64,000 nucleotides of DNA from Simonsiella muelleri ATCC 29453. GTDB taxonomy: Bacteria; Pseudomonadota; Gammaproteobacteria; Burkholderiales; Neisseriaceae. The translations under genes and the position numbers were made by a program. The stretch is taken from positions 744,001-808,000 of the forward strand of contig NZ_CP019448.1 of NCBI RefSeq assembly GCF_002951835.1, in the 5' to 3' direction. Below are positions 25,997-34,383 of this stretch, piece after piece. Numbering within the stretch: position 1 is the first letter of the stretch; every line of letters begins with the position of its first letter. Below the pieces are notes generated by a model. That model made no database searches, was not told where the DNA came from, and saw only the letters and a program-made list of their open reading frames with translations.

Positions 25997-26422
25997 TCAG
26001 GCTGCCTGAAATACTTTTTCATCAGAAAAATAAGTGTTTGGGTAACGGCGGTAAATGCTTTTTCTCAAACGCTCATACGTGGCTTGGACATTGGGAAACT
26101 TACGCTTTTTCCTGCTTCTGACCATTTCTAGCATGACTTGACCGCGCCCATTTTTCGGCGGACGGTATACGGCAATTACTTCAACCAAACCGTTGCGTTC
26201 GCGTACCAGCATAACTGTTTCACGGTTCAAATCATCATAGGTAATTTTGTCGTAGTTACCAATCAAACTGTCCACACTGAATTTTGCGTGTGTCAGCGCG
26301 GTTTCACGGCTCATGCCATGCGCCAACATCTTTTTAAATTGGCTGTAAATATGGTTGCGCTGTTGAGCAAATTTAGGCTCGGCAATCGGTTTTAAGATTT
26401 GAGCCAAAGTTTTGTTTTTCAT
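25997..26422 (-). CDS. conserved ICE protein of unknown function
   Basis: A 141-residue basic protein starting MKNKTLAQILKPIAEPKFAQ, with no signal peptide or membrane segment. A helix-rich N-terminal half is followed by a strand-rich part (TVMLVRERNGLVEVIAVYRP) and a Lys/Arg-rich segment SRKKRKFPN. Start at 26422 is preferred over an upstream GTG/ATG extension. Its position at the head of trbM-traL-traM would fit a relaxosome or DNA-binding accessory, but that is inference; I do not recognise the family. Confidence 0.45.
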   Translation of the reverse strand: MKNKTLAQILKPIAEPKFAQQRNHIYSQFKKMLAHGMSRETALTHAKFSVDSLIGNYDKITYDDLNRETVMLVRERNGLVEVIAVYRPPKNGRGQVMLEMVRSRKKRKFPNVQATYERLRKSIYRRYPNTYFSDEKVFQAA

Positions 26423-26655
26423 AACAACACCTAAATCAATTAAAACATTGCAACCACTCACCCAGCCAAAGCCAAGCGAGCGGTGCAACTTCATAAGGAA
26501 TAATTTTAAAAACAATATTTAAAATCACACGATTTCATAGCGGAGCATTGCTCAACGCTGCCTGAAACCCTGTATTCGCTGCCTACTGCCGCAGCGTTAG
26601 AACCATTCCGTAGATAGATTCCAGCATTGGGAATACGTCCCAATTCATCAAGATA

Positions 26656-27603
26656 ACGCCATTCTCAACTCTATCTAATTAAGATATGGTAATTGAATAA
26701 AAAGGGGCATAACCCCACTCTTAAAGATACCCGTCAAGATAATCCGAAAGAGAGACAGTTATGCCCCAAGACGAATTTATCATTAAAACGTATCTAATGG
26801 TAGATGCTTTATACAATCAGCTCGTTCAAAAACCATTAAGACAAGGTGGCTTTGCACCCAAACTTTCAGATTGTGAACTGATTTGTATGGAAATTGTTGG
26901 CGAATTTCTCGGTATGGATACCGATAAAAAAATTTGGCAATATTTCAAACAACATTGGCAAAATTGGTTTCCCAATTTAGGCTCTTACCCTAATTTTGCC
27001 AAACAATGTGCCAATTTGTATTGGGTTAAACAACAAATGCATCAAAAAATCACTGCAAATTGGTGTGAGCAAACAGAGTATTATGCAGATGCCTTTCCTA
27101 TTGCAGTCTGTAAATTTGCCCGAGCTAAACGCCATCAAAATTTTCGTGCATATGCAACGTTCGGTTATTGCGCTTCCAAAAATATGATTAAAGCCTTTAC
27201 TTTTACAGCTGCCAATGTTGATGAACGGCAGGTATTACCTGAACTTTTAGAAGGCAAAACAGGGTTTGTTGGTGCGGACAAAGGGTATTTAAGTTCTGAA
27301 TTAAAAGATGAAATGAAACAAAGCCATATTAATTTACAAACACCTTATCGTAGCAATATGAAAGATGACAGAAGTCCTCAATTTCTCAAATGGCTAAAAA
27401 ATAGTCGCCGTATGATTGAAACAGTTATTGGTCAATTAACAGAGAGATTTAACATGGAAATAGTTCGTACAAAAAATCTGTTTCACCAATCTAACCGTTT
27501 TATTCGGAAAATTTTATCGCATAATTTTTGCTGTTTACTGAATCAACAAATTCAACACCCAATTACTCAATTTGCTGGGTTAATTGGGTGTTGAGAATGG
27601 CGT
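26656..27603 (+). mobile_element. IS982-family insertion sequence, copy 2 (948 bp, internally deleted)
   Basis: Same ends as copies 1 and 3 but 48 bp shorter because of an in-frame deletion in the transposase. Flanks do not match (CAAGATA on the left, TACATAG on the right), so there is no target duplication. Either flank was lost by recombination or deletion after insertion. Confidence 0.9.
26761..27594 (+). pseudogene. IS982-family transposase with a 16-residue deletion
   Basis: 277 residues, identical to the intact copies except one Ala-to-Thr change and the loss of the KETYYGFKGHLLITRSG block between CASK and MIKAF. That block is part of the conserved catalytic core, so the protein is very likely inactive although the frame is open. 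Confidence 0.85.
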
Positions 27604-27832
27604 TACATAGGCTAATTTCATGAGTCTGTTTGGTTGATGTCCACAATCAATGGAGTGAGAAATAAAAAATTGTTCGCTATCTCGCGTGCGATTACTTAAT
27701 TCTGGGTGAGTAAAAACTTTGTGTTCGCCACGTCCATTTGAGATATGAAAACCCAAATCACGCATAATAATCAGTAACCCTTGTTTTCCATTGCATTTTA
27801 TTTGGCTTTTTCGCTGACTTAAATATTTAATA
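27604..27832 (-). pseudogene. HicA-like toxin fragment trapped between two insertion sequences
   Basis: A minus-strand frame of about 76 codons has the HicA-like pattern GRGEHKVFTHPE followed by HSIDCGHQPNRLMKLAYV. Its N-terminus is cut by the IS5-type element starting at 27833 and its end by IS982 copy 2. No HicB partner remains. Family assignment is tentative. Confidence 0.4.
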
Positions 27833-28683
27833 GGGGCTATTGACAATTCAAAAAAAGAGGCAAAGGATTTAAGATATTGTTTCCACGCAACCATCCCAAA
27901 CCTTTGCCATGTCCCGAAACACGCTTACAAATGAAACATGGTCAAGACTGTTGCCTATTTTGAAACAGCTTGGCATTTATCGCAAGAAAAATTTACGCAA
28001 AACAGTAGAAGGTATCCTATTTCGCTTACGTACAGGCTGCCAATGGGCTGATATACCTAGTTATTTTGGTAAAGCAAACAGCCTTTACCAAAGTTTCAAT
28101 CGCTGGTCTAAACGCGGTATTTTTACCCGATTATTCAAACATTTGGTAGATACACCCGATATGGAATGGGTCTTTATGGACGGTAGCCATATCCGCGTTC
28201 ATCAACACGGTATGGGTAAACAATCCATTACGCATCAAGCTGTTGGTAAGAGTATCGGTGGTCATACGTCTAAAATTCATTTAGCGGTTGATGCTTGTGG
28301 TAATCCAATTGAATTTATCATTACAGCTGGTAATGTAAATGATATTGTTGTTGCGCCTGATTTATTGGCACAATTGGATTTAAGTGATAATGAAACCGTG
28401 TGTGCTGATAGGGGTTTTGACAGTGATACTTTTCGTCGGTTAATTCAGTCTAAACAAAGTAAAGCCAATATTCCATATAAGAAAAATAGAGAACATCTTA
28501 ATGTGGGCACAGATTGGTATTTATATAAAATCAGGCACTTGGTAGAAAACGCTTTTGCACGATTAAAGCATTTTCGTGCGCTGGCAACACGGTACGATAA
28601 ATTAAAACGTAATTATGAAAGTACTGTATCATTAGCTTGTGCTTTGATTTGGTTGAAATTATAGCTAAAATGTCATTAGCCCC
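27833..28683 (+). mobile_element. IS5-family (IS427-type) insertion sequence, copy A (851 bp)
   Basis: Ends are GGGGCTATTGAC and GTCATTAGCCCC, imperfect inverted repeats. The left flank ends TA but the right begins TT, so no exact 2-bp duplication is preserved. It contains one transposase gene. The same element is at 57993-58843. Confidence 0.9.
27909..28664 (+). CDS. IS5-family transposase
   Basis: A 251-residue DDE transposase of the IS427 subgroup: DUF4096-like N-terminus (LRKTVEGILFRLRTGCQWAD), first Asp in WVFMDGSHIRVHQ, second in VCADRGFDSD, Glu in IRHLVENAFARLKHFRA. Identical in protein sequence to the copy at 58012-58767. Confidence 0.93.
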   Translation: MSRNTLTNETWSRLLPILKQLGIYRKKNLRKTVEGILFRLRTGCQWADIPSYFGKANSLYQSFNRWSKRGIFTRLFKHLVDTPDMEWVFMDGSHIRVHQHGMGKQSITHQAVGKSIGGHTSKIHLAVDACGNPIEFIITAGNVNDIVVAPDLLAQLDLSDNETVCADRGFDSDTFRRLIQSKQSKANIPYKKNREHLNVGTDWYLYKIRHLVENAFARLKHFRALATRYDKLKRNYESTVSLACALIWLKL

Positions 28684-28702
28684 TTGTATATTGAAGTAAA
28701 TA

Positions 28703-28733
28703 TTGACTTTAACCTTAGGTCAAAGTTTATAAT
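28703..28733 (+). promoter_or_regulatory. MerR-type promoter with 19-bp spacer
   Basis: TTGACT (28703-28708) and TATAAT (28728-28733) are separated by 19 bp, the long spacer typical of promoters activated by MerR-family regulators. The spacer holds the dyad ACCTTAGGT. It drives the DUF305 gene and, given that family's link to metals, probably responds to copper or another metal. No merR-like gene remains nearby. Confidence 0.65.
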
Positions 28734-28767
28734 TTGTGCTCCTTCAGTTATCACATAGGCGAAAAAC

Positions 28768-29163
28768 ATGAAAAAACTTATGACTTTTATCACACTTAGC
28801 GCTGTTGCAGTTTCAAATTATGCCCAAGCTAATGAACAACCGCATCAAGCACACATGAATATGCCAATGTCGACAGATTCTGCAATGCAACAAGAATTAA
28901 TGCAAGGTATGAATCAAATGAATCAAGACATGATGGCAGCTGCGCAATATAAAGATCCTGATGTTGCTTTTGCAGCAGGTATGTTGCCACACCATATTGG
29001 CGCAGTAAAAATGGCGGAAGTTGAATTAAAATACGGAAAGGATCCTGAGATGCGTAAGCTTGCTGAGGATATTATTAACGCACAACAAGCGGAAATTGAA
29101 CAAATGCAAAAATGGCTTAAAGCACACAACAAAAAAGCAAGCCGTAGCCTGCATCCCCGCTAA
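28768..29163 (+). CDS. DUF305 family exported protein, possibly copper-related
   Basis: A 131-residue protein with a signal peptide (cut near YAQANE) and a Met/His-rich mature part, then the DUF305 core: AFAAGMLPHHIGAVKMAEVE and MRKLAEDIINAQQAEIEQMQ, plus KWL. Family members include the cyanobacterial copper protein CopM. The usual C-terminus ends soon after the last motif; here the last residues (KASRSLHPR) run into unrelated DNA, so the 3' end may be altered. A MerR-type promoter lies 35 bp upstream. It is ICE cargo next to an IS. Confidence 0.75.
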   Translation: MKKLMTFITLSAVAVSNYAQANEQPHQAHMNMPMSTDSAMQQELMQGMNQMNQDMMAAAQYKDPDVAFAAGMLPHHIGAVKMAEVELKYGKDPEMRKLAEDIINAQQAEIEQMQKWLKAHNKKASRSLHPR

Positions 29164-29224
29164 CCGCGTTCGTGGCTGCACCACACACCCCACCTGAGGA
29201 TGGCACAAACTTTAAAACCAAGGT

Positions 29225-29271
29225 GTAGCAACTGTGTTTTTCACCCCGTCGGGCAAAAATACAGTTGCTAC
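29225..29271. repeat. 47-bp imperfect palindrome
   Basis: GTAGCAACTGT (29225-29235) pairs with ACAGTTGCTAC (29261-29271); inside, TTTTT pairs with AAAAA and CCC with GGG. One extended hairpin with a small loop. Confidence 0.75.
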
Positions 29272-29433
29272 CCAATCAATGAAACACGCTTACAGCGCAA
29301 TTTTAGCCTATTTACGCCATATCTACCAAAAAGGCAGGCAGTGGAATAAATAATTTCGACACCAATACGCGCGCGCGTAATAACGCAGTCCCTAGATTTT
29401 TGCAAGTCCATGAAAAGAAAGCAAAACGCGGCG

Positions 29434-29545
29434 GGTAACCACTTAACCGGCACTGGTAACCAATGACAAAGGCATAACTGGTTACCGTATTATCGTTGAT
29501 TTATAAAGGTTTTTAGGGGCTGGTAACCAGGTAACCAGAGTAACC
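29434..29545. repeat. cluster of GGTAACC-type motifs
   Basis: GGTAACC at 29434, 29455, 29522 and 29530, GGTTACC at 29480 and AGTAACC at 29539. Three of them are spaced 8-9 bp apart. They may be iterons or protein-binding sites. Confidence 0.55.
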
Positions 29546-29773
29546 AGTACTTTATATATATGTATATAGCGGTTTAAATTTGAGAGAGAAGCCGCCGGTC
29601 TAATCGCTCAAATAACAACACGCCCCAAAAAAAGTTATAATGACCGGCCTAAACTGCTAAATTATTTTTTGACCTTTGCAAAATGTGGTGTTTTTTGTGG
29701 GTATATTTGAATTGCTTTATTATTTTTATAATATAAAACAATGAATTATGCCTTTAGTTTGTGTCCCTCCGTC

Positions 29774-30658
29774 GCACCAAATTCAGAAAAAGCAGCTTTT
29801 TTAGGCTGCTTTTTTTTGCGTCTAAAATCTAAAGGTGTTGAATGGTGTTTAATTTACTTTTTTACAAATCAAAAGCCACGCAGATATTTTGGGCACAAAA
29901 TGGACACAATCCCAAACAAGCTACAAAAAGAAAACCGCCTAAACGATTGTTTAGACGGTTTAAATTTGGCTCCCCGAGCTGGGCTCGAACCAGCGGCCTG
30001 CGGATTAAAAGTCCGTAAAAAGCAAAATCCACAAAATTCAATTTATTGATTTAACATATTTTTTCTAAAAGTGATGTCTGTACACACCATCACATACAGC
30101 CACAAATATATCACAAACTGGCACAATTTGGACACACAAGAAAACACACTTAAAACCGCGTTCACTCGCTTTTTTAAGTGTGTTTTTTCGTCTTAACAAA
30201 AGGAATGTGAATGAAATTAGCCCATTTTTTGATAATCGGCGCAGCAATGACAACGGCTCTGCCCACGCTCGCCGCGCCCTCACACCAAATAAACACCGTA
30301 GGCATGACCCAACCACGTTTCAACGATTTGGCGGCACAATGCACCAATGCGGTACACCCCAATACTTTACAAGCAGTAGCGCGTGTGGAAAGCGGTTTTA
30401 ATCCCTACGCTATTGGCGTTGTTAGAGGCAGCCTGAAACGCCAGCCGCGCACACTCGCCGAAGCGGTCGCTACCGCCAAATCACTTCACGCACAAGGCAA
30501 AAATTTTAGTATGGGTTTAATGCAAGTAAATCGTTATAACTTAGCAGCTTACGGATTGAATTATGAAACCGTGTTTGAGCCATGCAAAAACATCAATGCT
30601 GGCGCAAAAATCCTGAAATCGTGTTTTGACCGAGCAGGGGGCAAGGGGCAGGCAGCCT
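29774..30658 (+). repeat. inverted repeat arm A (885 bp) flanking the virB block
   Basis: Colinear without gaps, in inverted orientation, with 46954-47838. It includes a hairpin terminator, an integrase 3' remnant, the tRNA-Asn-like att fragment, the virB1 promoter region and the first 149 codons of virB1. Just outside it (29758-29773) is a diverged tRNA-Leu 3' end, as at arm B. Confidence 0.9.
29885..30014 (+). pseudogene. integrase 3' remnant and att-like tRNA fragment (inverted copy)
   Basis: Translation gives FGHKMDTIPNKLQKENRLND, close to the end of the intact integrase, then antisense tRNA (29967-30014). The tRNA fragment starts in the anticodon loop and carries TTT where tRNA-Asn has GTT. 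Confidence 0.75.
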
Positions 30659-31017
30659 TACAAAAAGCCTTCAGTTGCTACTATTCGGGCAATTTCAAAT
30701 TTGGTTTCAAGAGTGATTTTAAAGGACAACCGCCTTACGTTACCAAAATCATCATGTCCGCATTAAACAATTCGCCACATCAAACCATTCAATTTTCAGG
30801 CAATCTGAAAGTGGCACATACACCATCTACCGCTAATTCCATACAAGATGGCTATGTACCACAACCAGCAGCGCAAACCAATAAGCAGCCTGAATATGAT
30901 GAAAAACCTGTGATGGCTGTGATGCAGAAAAAAACACCACCACCGCCCGAATGGGACGTATTCGCCTATGCCGAATACATGGAAAAATACGGCGCAAAAC
31001 CCGTATGGGAATTTTAA
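30211..31017 (+). CDS. virB1: VirB1-like lytic transglycosylase
   Basis: A 268-residue exported transglycosylase that opens peptidoglycan for type IV secretion assembly. Signal peptide ends at TLAAPS (residue 22). Catalytic Glu is in AVARVESGFNPYAIGV near 57, with SMGLMQVNRYNLAAYG near 106. The C-terminal 90 residues are a non-catalytic Gln/Pro-rich tail. First gene of the virB operon; its promoter lies in inverted repeat arm A. A truncated second copy is at 46952-47401. Confidence 0.9.
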   Translation: MKLAHFLIIGAAMTTALPTLAAPSHQINTVGMTQPRFNDLAAQCTNAVHPNTLQAVARVESGFNPYAIGVVRGSLKRQPRTLAEAVATAKSLHAQGKNFSMGLMQVNRYNLAAYGLNYETVFEPCKNINAGAKILKSCFDRAGGKGQAALQKAFSCYYSGNFKFGFKSDFKGQPPYVTKIIMSALNNSPHQTIQFSGNLKVAHTPSTANSIQDGYVPQPAAQTNKQPEYDEKPVMAVMQKKTPPPPEWDVFAYAEYMEKYGAKPVWEF

Positions 31018-31026
31018 CAAATTTGA

Positions 31027-31094
31027 ACGGTTAAACCGTTTGAAGCCGCCCGAAAGGGCAATCAGTGCCGATATGCAAATATCGGTTTTTTTTA
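31027..31094 (+). terminator. hairpins and terminator between virB1 and virB2
   Basis: A perfect AACGGTT-A-AACCGTT palindrome (31027-31041) is followed by CCGATAT-GCAA-ATATCGG and eight Ts (31068-31093). It probably attenuates or processes the transcript between virB1 and virB2. Confidence 0.75.
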
Positions 31095-31118
31095 TTTTTT
31101 AAATATAGGAAACAAAAG

Positions 31119-31520
31119 ATGAACAAAATCTTAAATTTCATCACAAAAAAGTCCGCTCAATACATGCCTGAAATCATGGAAGCTCAAGCCAAATCTAATG
31201 CCATCATGGCAAAAAACAGCGTTCAGGCAGCCATGCATGGTTTAGCGGCAGTAGCGATGTTGGGGGCTGCACCGCTCGCATCCGCCGCAGGCTTTGAAGC
31301 AGATGCAAAAGACATGGCAAATAAGATTTATAAAGGCATTTATGGCTTTGTGGGTGTTGTAGCGTTAATTGTTGTGCTGTGGCAATGCGTTGAAGGCTGG
31401 TCAGGGCGTAAAAGTTGGATGGACATTTTAGCAACCTGCTTGTGGGTTGTGGCGGCAGCTGCTTCTGCTGCGTTGGTAACATGGCTGTGGCAAAAAGGTC
31501 AATCCATGACATTTGGTTAA
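31119..31520 (+). CDS. virB2: VirB2-like major pilin
   Basis: A 133-residue pilin precursor. A long positively charged leader precedes a hydrophobic stretch and signal peptidase site LASAAGF near residue 55. The mature part has two membrane helices (about 72-90 and 105-125) separated by a polar loop GWSGRKSWMD, the usual VirB2 layout. The ATG at 31119 has AGGA upstream; an earlier in-frame ATG (31065) lies in the terminator hairpin and is rejected. Subunit of the conjugative pilus. Confidence 0.85.
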   Translation: MNKILNFITKKSAQYMPEIMEAQAKSNAIMAKNSVQAAMHGLAAVAMLGAAPLASAAGFEADAKDMANKIYKGIYGFVGVVALIVVLWQCVEGWSGRKSWMDILATCLWVVAAAASAALVTWLWQKGQSMTFG

Positions 31521-31536
31521 TCAGGAAGTCATCAGC

Positions 31537-31956
31537 ATGAACGACATTGAAACCGAGTATCCCACATTCAACGGCTTGAACCGTCAAGCAATGATTTTTG
31601 GGGTACCGCTTATTCCATTTATGGCGTGTTTTTTCGTGCTGATGATGCTTTTCATGGTGGCAATGACTTTTCTTGGTGGAAAGTCATTATTCATCTTGTT
31701 GCTGGTTATTCCGATTTTCCTAGCATTGAGAAGCATTTCAGCCAATGACGACCAAGCCTTTAAAATTTATGGTTTAGAAATCAAATGGTTTTTGTGCCGA
31801 CAACACACCGAACTGTTCAACGGCGCAACCACCATTGTTTCCACCAAATACGGGAGACAACCCAGTGATTATCAGCGATTTTTTCAGCAGCATTTTCAAA
31901 AAACTGCCCGCCCAATCGGAATTTCTACCCAAAATTTGCCAACACGTTACCAATGA
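31537..31956 (+). CDS. virB3: VirB3-like inner-membrane protein
   Basis: A 139-residue protein with one hydrophobic hairpin near residues 20-60 (FGVPLIPFMACFFVLMMLFM), then KSLFILLLVIPIFLAL, matching VirB3/TrbD. Start at 31537 follows AGGAAG. The 3' end overlaps virB4 by 92 bp in another frame, which suggests coupled translation; the two proteins interact in known systems and are fused in some. Confidence 0.85.
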   Translation: MNDIETEYPTFNGLNRQAMIFGVPLIPFMACFFVLMMLFMVAMTFLGGKSLFILLLVIPIFLALRSISANDDQAFKIYGLEIKWFLCRQHTELFNGATTIVSTKYGRQPSDYQRFFQQHFQKTARPIGISTQNLPTRYQ

Positions 31957-34312
31957 AATTGTTTATTTTGAAACAGGTCATTATGGTTTCGTGATTAAAA
32001 TGGAGGGGTTACCTTTTGACGGCGTGGACGACAAGCACCTGTTTTCTAGCTTTATTGGCTTGAAAAATCTGCTTTCAGCAATCGGCAAAACCTTTGGCAA
32101 CCGTGCCGCCATTTGGACAACTGTACGGCGAAGCAAAGTTCAATTTAATCAGAAATATGATTTTCAGGCTGCCTTTTGCCAACAATTTGCCGACCACTAT
32201 TTGCAGCGTTTTGAGCAAGAAGATTACTACGAAAACACCTTTTTCTTGACGCTTATCATCAAAAATAACAGCATGGACGCTGGGATTAAAGAATGCCAAG
32301 AGCAAATCCAAATCCTGCTCCGTGCGCTGGAAACTTACAGCCCCACCGTTTTAACCGCATACAAAAACCAAAACGATGTAGGCTTTTCCGAAGTGTATCA
32401 ATTTTTTGGCAGCCTGATTAACGGCAGTGATGAAGCCATTCCCTTATCCGCAACCAATGCTTACCAAGTTATCCCTGCGGCAACGCTGCATTTTGGTTCC
32501 GACATTTGCGAAATTCGCCCTGAACATGGTCAAAGCAAGTTTGCCACCTTGTACGATTTGAAAGATTTTGGGATTAGCAAGCCAAAAATTCTCACGTCCA
32601 TTTTAACCTTGCCTTGCGAGTTCACACTCACACAAAGCATGATTTTCATCAATCCCTATGACATGGTAGGGAATATGAAAAAACAAATCAATAACTTGCA
32701 ATCAGTCGGCGATTTGGCACAAGAGCAAGTAGATGAATTGGAATACGGCATGGGCGGACTAACCGCAGGCGAATTGATGTTTGGCGATTATTGCGCAACT
32801 TTGGCGGTATTTGGCGACACACCGCAGGCAGCCGCCGACAACGGCGCACGGGCATATTCAGCATTTCTGAACTCGGGGGCGTATCGTTTTGCCAAATCGG
32901 GGCATTCCGCACCGTCCACCTGGTACGCACAAGTGCCAAATAGTAGTGAACGACCGCGTTCTTTTCCCAAAACTACCGAAAATTTAGCCTGTACTTTTGG
33001 CATACACAATTACAGTTACGGCAAAAAACACGGCAACCCATTGGGGGACGGCTCGGCGGTCATGCCATTACAGACGGTTTCCAAAACCTTGTTTCATTTT
33101 AACTTCCACTTTTCCAACCCGAAAGAAGACAATATCGGCGACAAAATCGCAGGGCATACGTTGATTTTGGGGGCAACGGGTACGGGTAAAACCACCTTGC
33201 AAACGTCATTGTTGGCGTTTGTAGAACGGTTTAATCCGCATTTGTTTGCGCTGGATTTGGACAGGGGCATGGAATTGTTTATCCGTGTGATTGGGGGTAA
33301 TTATTTTGCGCTGGAAGCAGGCAAACCGACTGGCTTAAATCCATTCCAACTACCTGATACACCAACCAACCGCGAATTTTTGTATGAATTGGTGGGCATT
33401 TGTGGGCGCGATGAACACGGTAAACTGACCGCGCAAGAACAAAAAGACATTCAAACAGCGATTAATGCCTTGTTTGAAATGGATTTTGAATACCGCAGTT
33501 TCAGTTATCTGTTACAGAGTATTCCGCATGATGCGACCAATCCTGACAGTTTGCGTGTCCGCCTGTCTCAATGGTGCAGAAGTGAAAACGGACGTTTTGC
33601 GTGGGTTTTGGATAATGAACGCAATCTGTTCAATCCTGATGATTTTTGGCGCATTGGCTTTGATTTGTCGGATATTTTAAAAGACAAATATAAGCCGACT
33701 GAACCTGTGTTGGCGTATCTGTTCCACTTGCGTGAATTGATGTTAGATAAAGTCGCGGCGCAAAACGGTTTATTGGCGAATGTGATTGAAGAATTTTGGT
33801 ACGCGCTGCGTTTTAAATTCACGGAAGAATTGATGTTGAAAATGCTCAAAACCGACCGTAAACGCGGTTCGTTTTTGATTTTGGTATCGCAATCGCCCGA
33901 AGATGCGATTAAAGCAGACATTTTTCCTGCTATTGTGCAACAAACACCAACCAAGATTTTTCTGCCCAACCCCGATGCCGAATTTACAGGCAGCTACGAG
34001 CGTTGTGGTTTGACCCTGAAAGAATATCAGGAATTGATTAAGTTATCGCTGGATAGCCGTACATTTTTGGTTAAACAATCCAAACAATCCGCCTTTGCAA
34101 AACTGGATTTATACGGCTTTAAGGACGAGATGGTTTTTCTTTCAGGCAGCAGCGATAACATTGAATTGTTGCACGAAATCATGGCAGATTATGGCGAAGA
34201 CGTGAACCAATGGTACCAGCCGTTTACGAGCCGCATTCGCCACATTCGGGCAATGAAAAGCCAATCCCAATATCACACTCAAACACAAACTGATGTGTTT
34301 GAAATTGCGTGA
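31865..34312 (+). CDS. virB4: VirB4 type IV secretion ATPase
   Basis: An 815-residue ATPase that powers pilus biogenesis and substrate transfer. N-terminal VirB4 domain (about 1-400) and a C-terminal P-loop domain with Walker A GATGTGKTTLQ near residue 437; LILVSQSPEDA near 680 is the conserved segment after Walker B. I prefer the GTG at 31865, with GGGAG 8 nt upstream, over the TTG at 31835. Intact. Confidence 0.92.
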   Translation: MIISDFFSSIFKKLPAQSEFLPKICQHVTNEIVYFETGHYGFVIKMEGLPFDGVDDKHLFSSFIGLKNLLSAIGKTFGNRAAIWTTVRRSKVQFNQKYDFQAAFCQQFADHYLQRFEQEDYYENTFFLTLIIKNNSMDAGIKECQEQIQILLRALETYSPTVLTAYKNQNDVGFSEVYQFFGSLINGSDEAIPLSATNAYQVIPAATLHFGSDICEIRPEHGQSKFATLYDLKDFGISKPKILTSILTLPCEFTLTQSMIFINPYDMVGNMKKQINNLQSVGDLAQEQVDELEYGMGGLTAGELMFGDYCATLAVFGDTPQAAADNGARAYSAFLNSGAYRFAKSGHSAPSTWYAQVPNSSERPRSFPKTTENLACTFGIHNYSYGKKHGNPLGDGSAVMPLQTVSKTLFHFNFHFSNPKEDNIGDKIAGHTLILGATGTGKTTLQTSLLAFVERFNPHLFALDLDRGMELFIRVIGGNYFALEAGKPTGLNPFQLPDTPTNREFLYELVGICGRDEHGKLTAQEQKDIQTAINALFEMDFEYRSFSYLLQSIPHDATNPDSLRVRLSQWCRSENGRFAWVLDNERNLFNPDDFWRIGFDLSDILKDKYKPTEPVLAYLFHLRELMLDKVAAQNGLLANVIEEFWYALRFKFTEELMLKMLKTDRKRGSFLILVSQSPEDAIKADIFPAIVQQTPTKIFLPNPDAEFTGSYERCGLTLKEYQELIKLSLDSRTFLVKQSKQSAFAKLDLYGFKDEMVFLSGSSDNIELLHEIMADYGEDVNQWYQPFTSRIRHIRAMKSQSQYHTQTQTDVFEIA

Positions 34313-34314
34313 TT

Positions 34315-34335
34315 GCCCCATTGTGGGGCTTTTTT
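34315..34335 (+). terminator. terminator between virB4 and virB5
   Basis: GCCCCA-TTG-TGGGGC followed by six Ts. Strong hairpin inside the operon. Confidence 0.8.
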
Positions 34336-34383
34336 GTTGCCGTGAAAACGGTGTTTTTCTTTTTGATATAAGGACTTTTTATC

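Larger units (their letters stand above)
29164..29757. other. non-coding region with hairpin and GGTAACC cluster
   Basis: No convincing gene. It contains a 47-bp imperfect palindrome (29225-29271), a purine/pyrimidine-biased stretch with GCGCGCGCG (about 29370), and six GGTNACC-like motifs between 29434 and 29545, followed by an AT-rich stretch (TATATATATGTATATA). The combination resembles a replication or transfer control region or the debris of one. Confidence 0.5.

Noticed and set aside
26516..26655. Possible oriT upstream of the trbM-traL-traM cluster
   Set aside because: No recognisable nic site or long inverted repeat; only a DUS-like and a short TTGGGAATACGTCCCAA-type dyad are seen.
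29741..30049. A 102-codon open frame ending near arm A
   Set aside because: It joins a terminator, an integrase tail and antisense tRNA; only the integrase part is meaningful.
30174..30362. Minus-strand frames identical to plus-strand frames at 47250-47547
   Set aside because: Identity is explained by the inverted repeat; they are antisense to virB1 and its upstream region.
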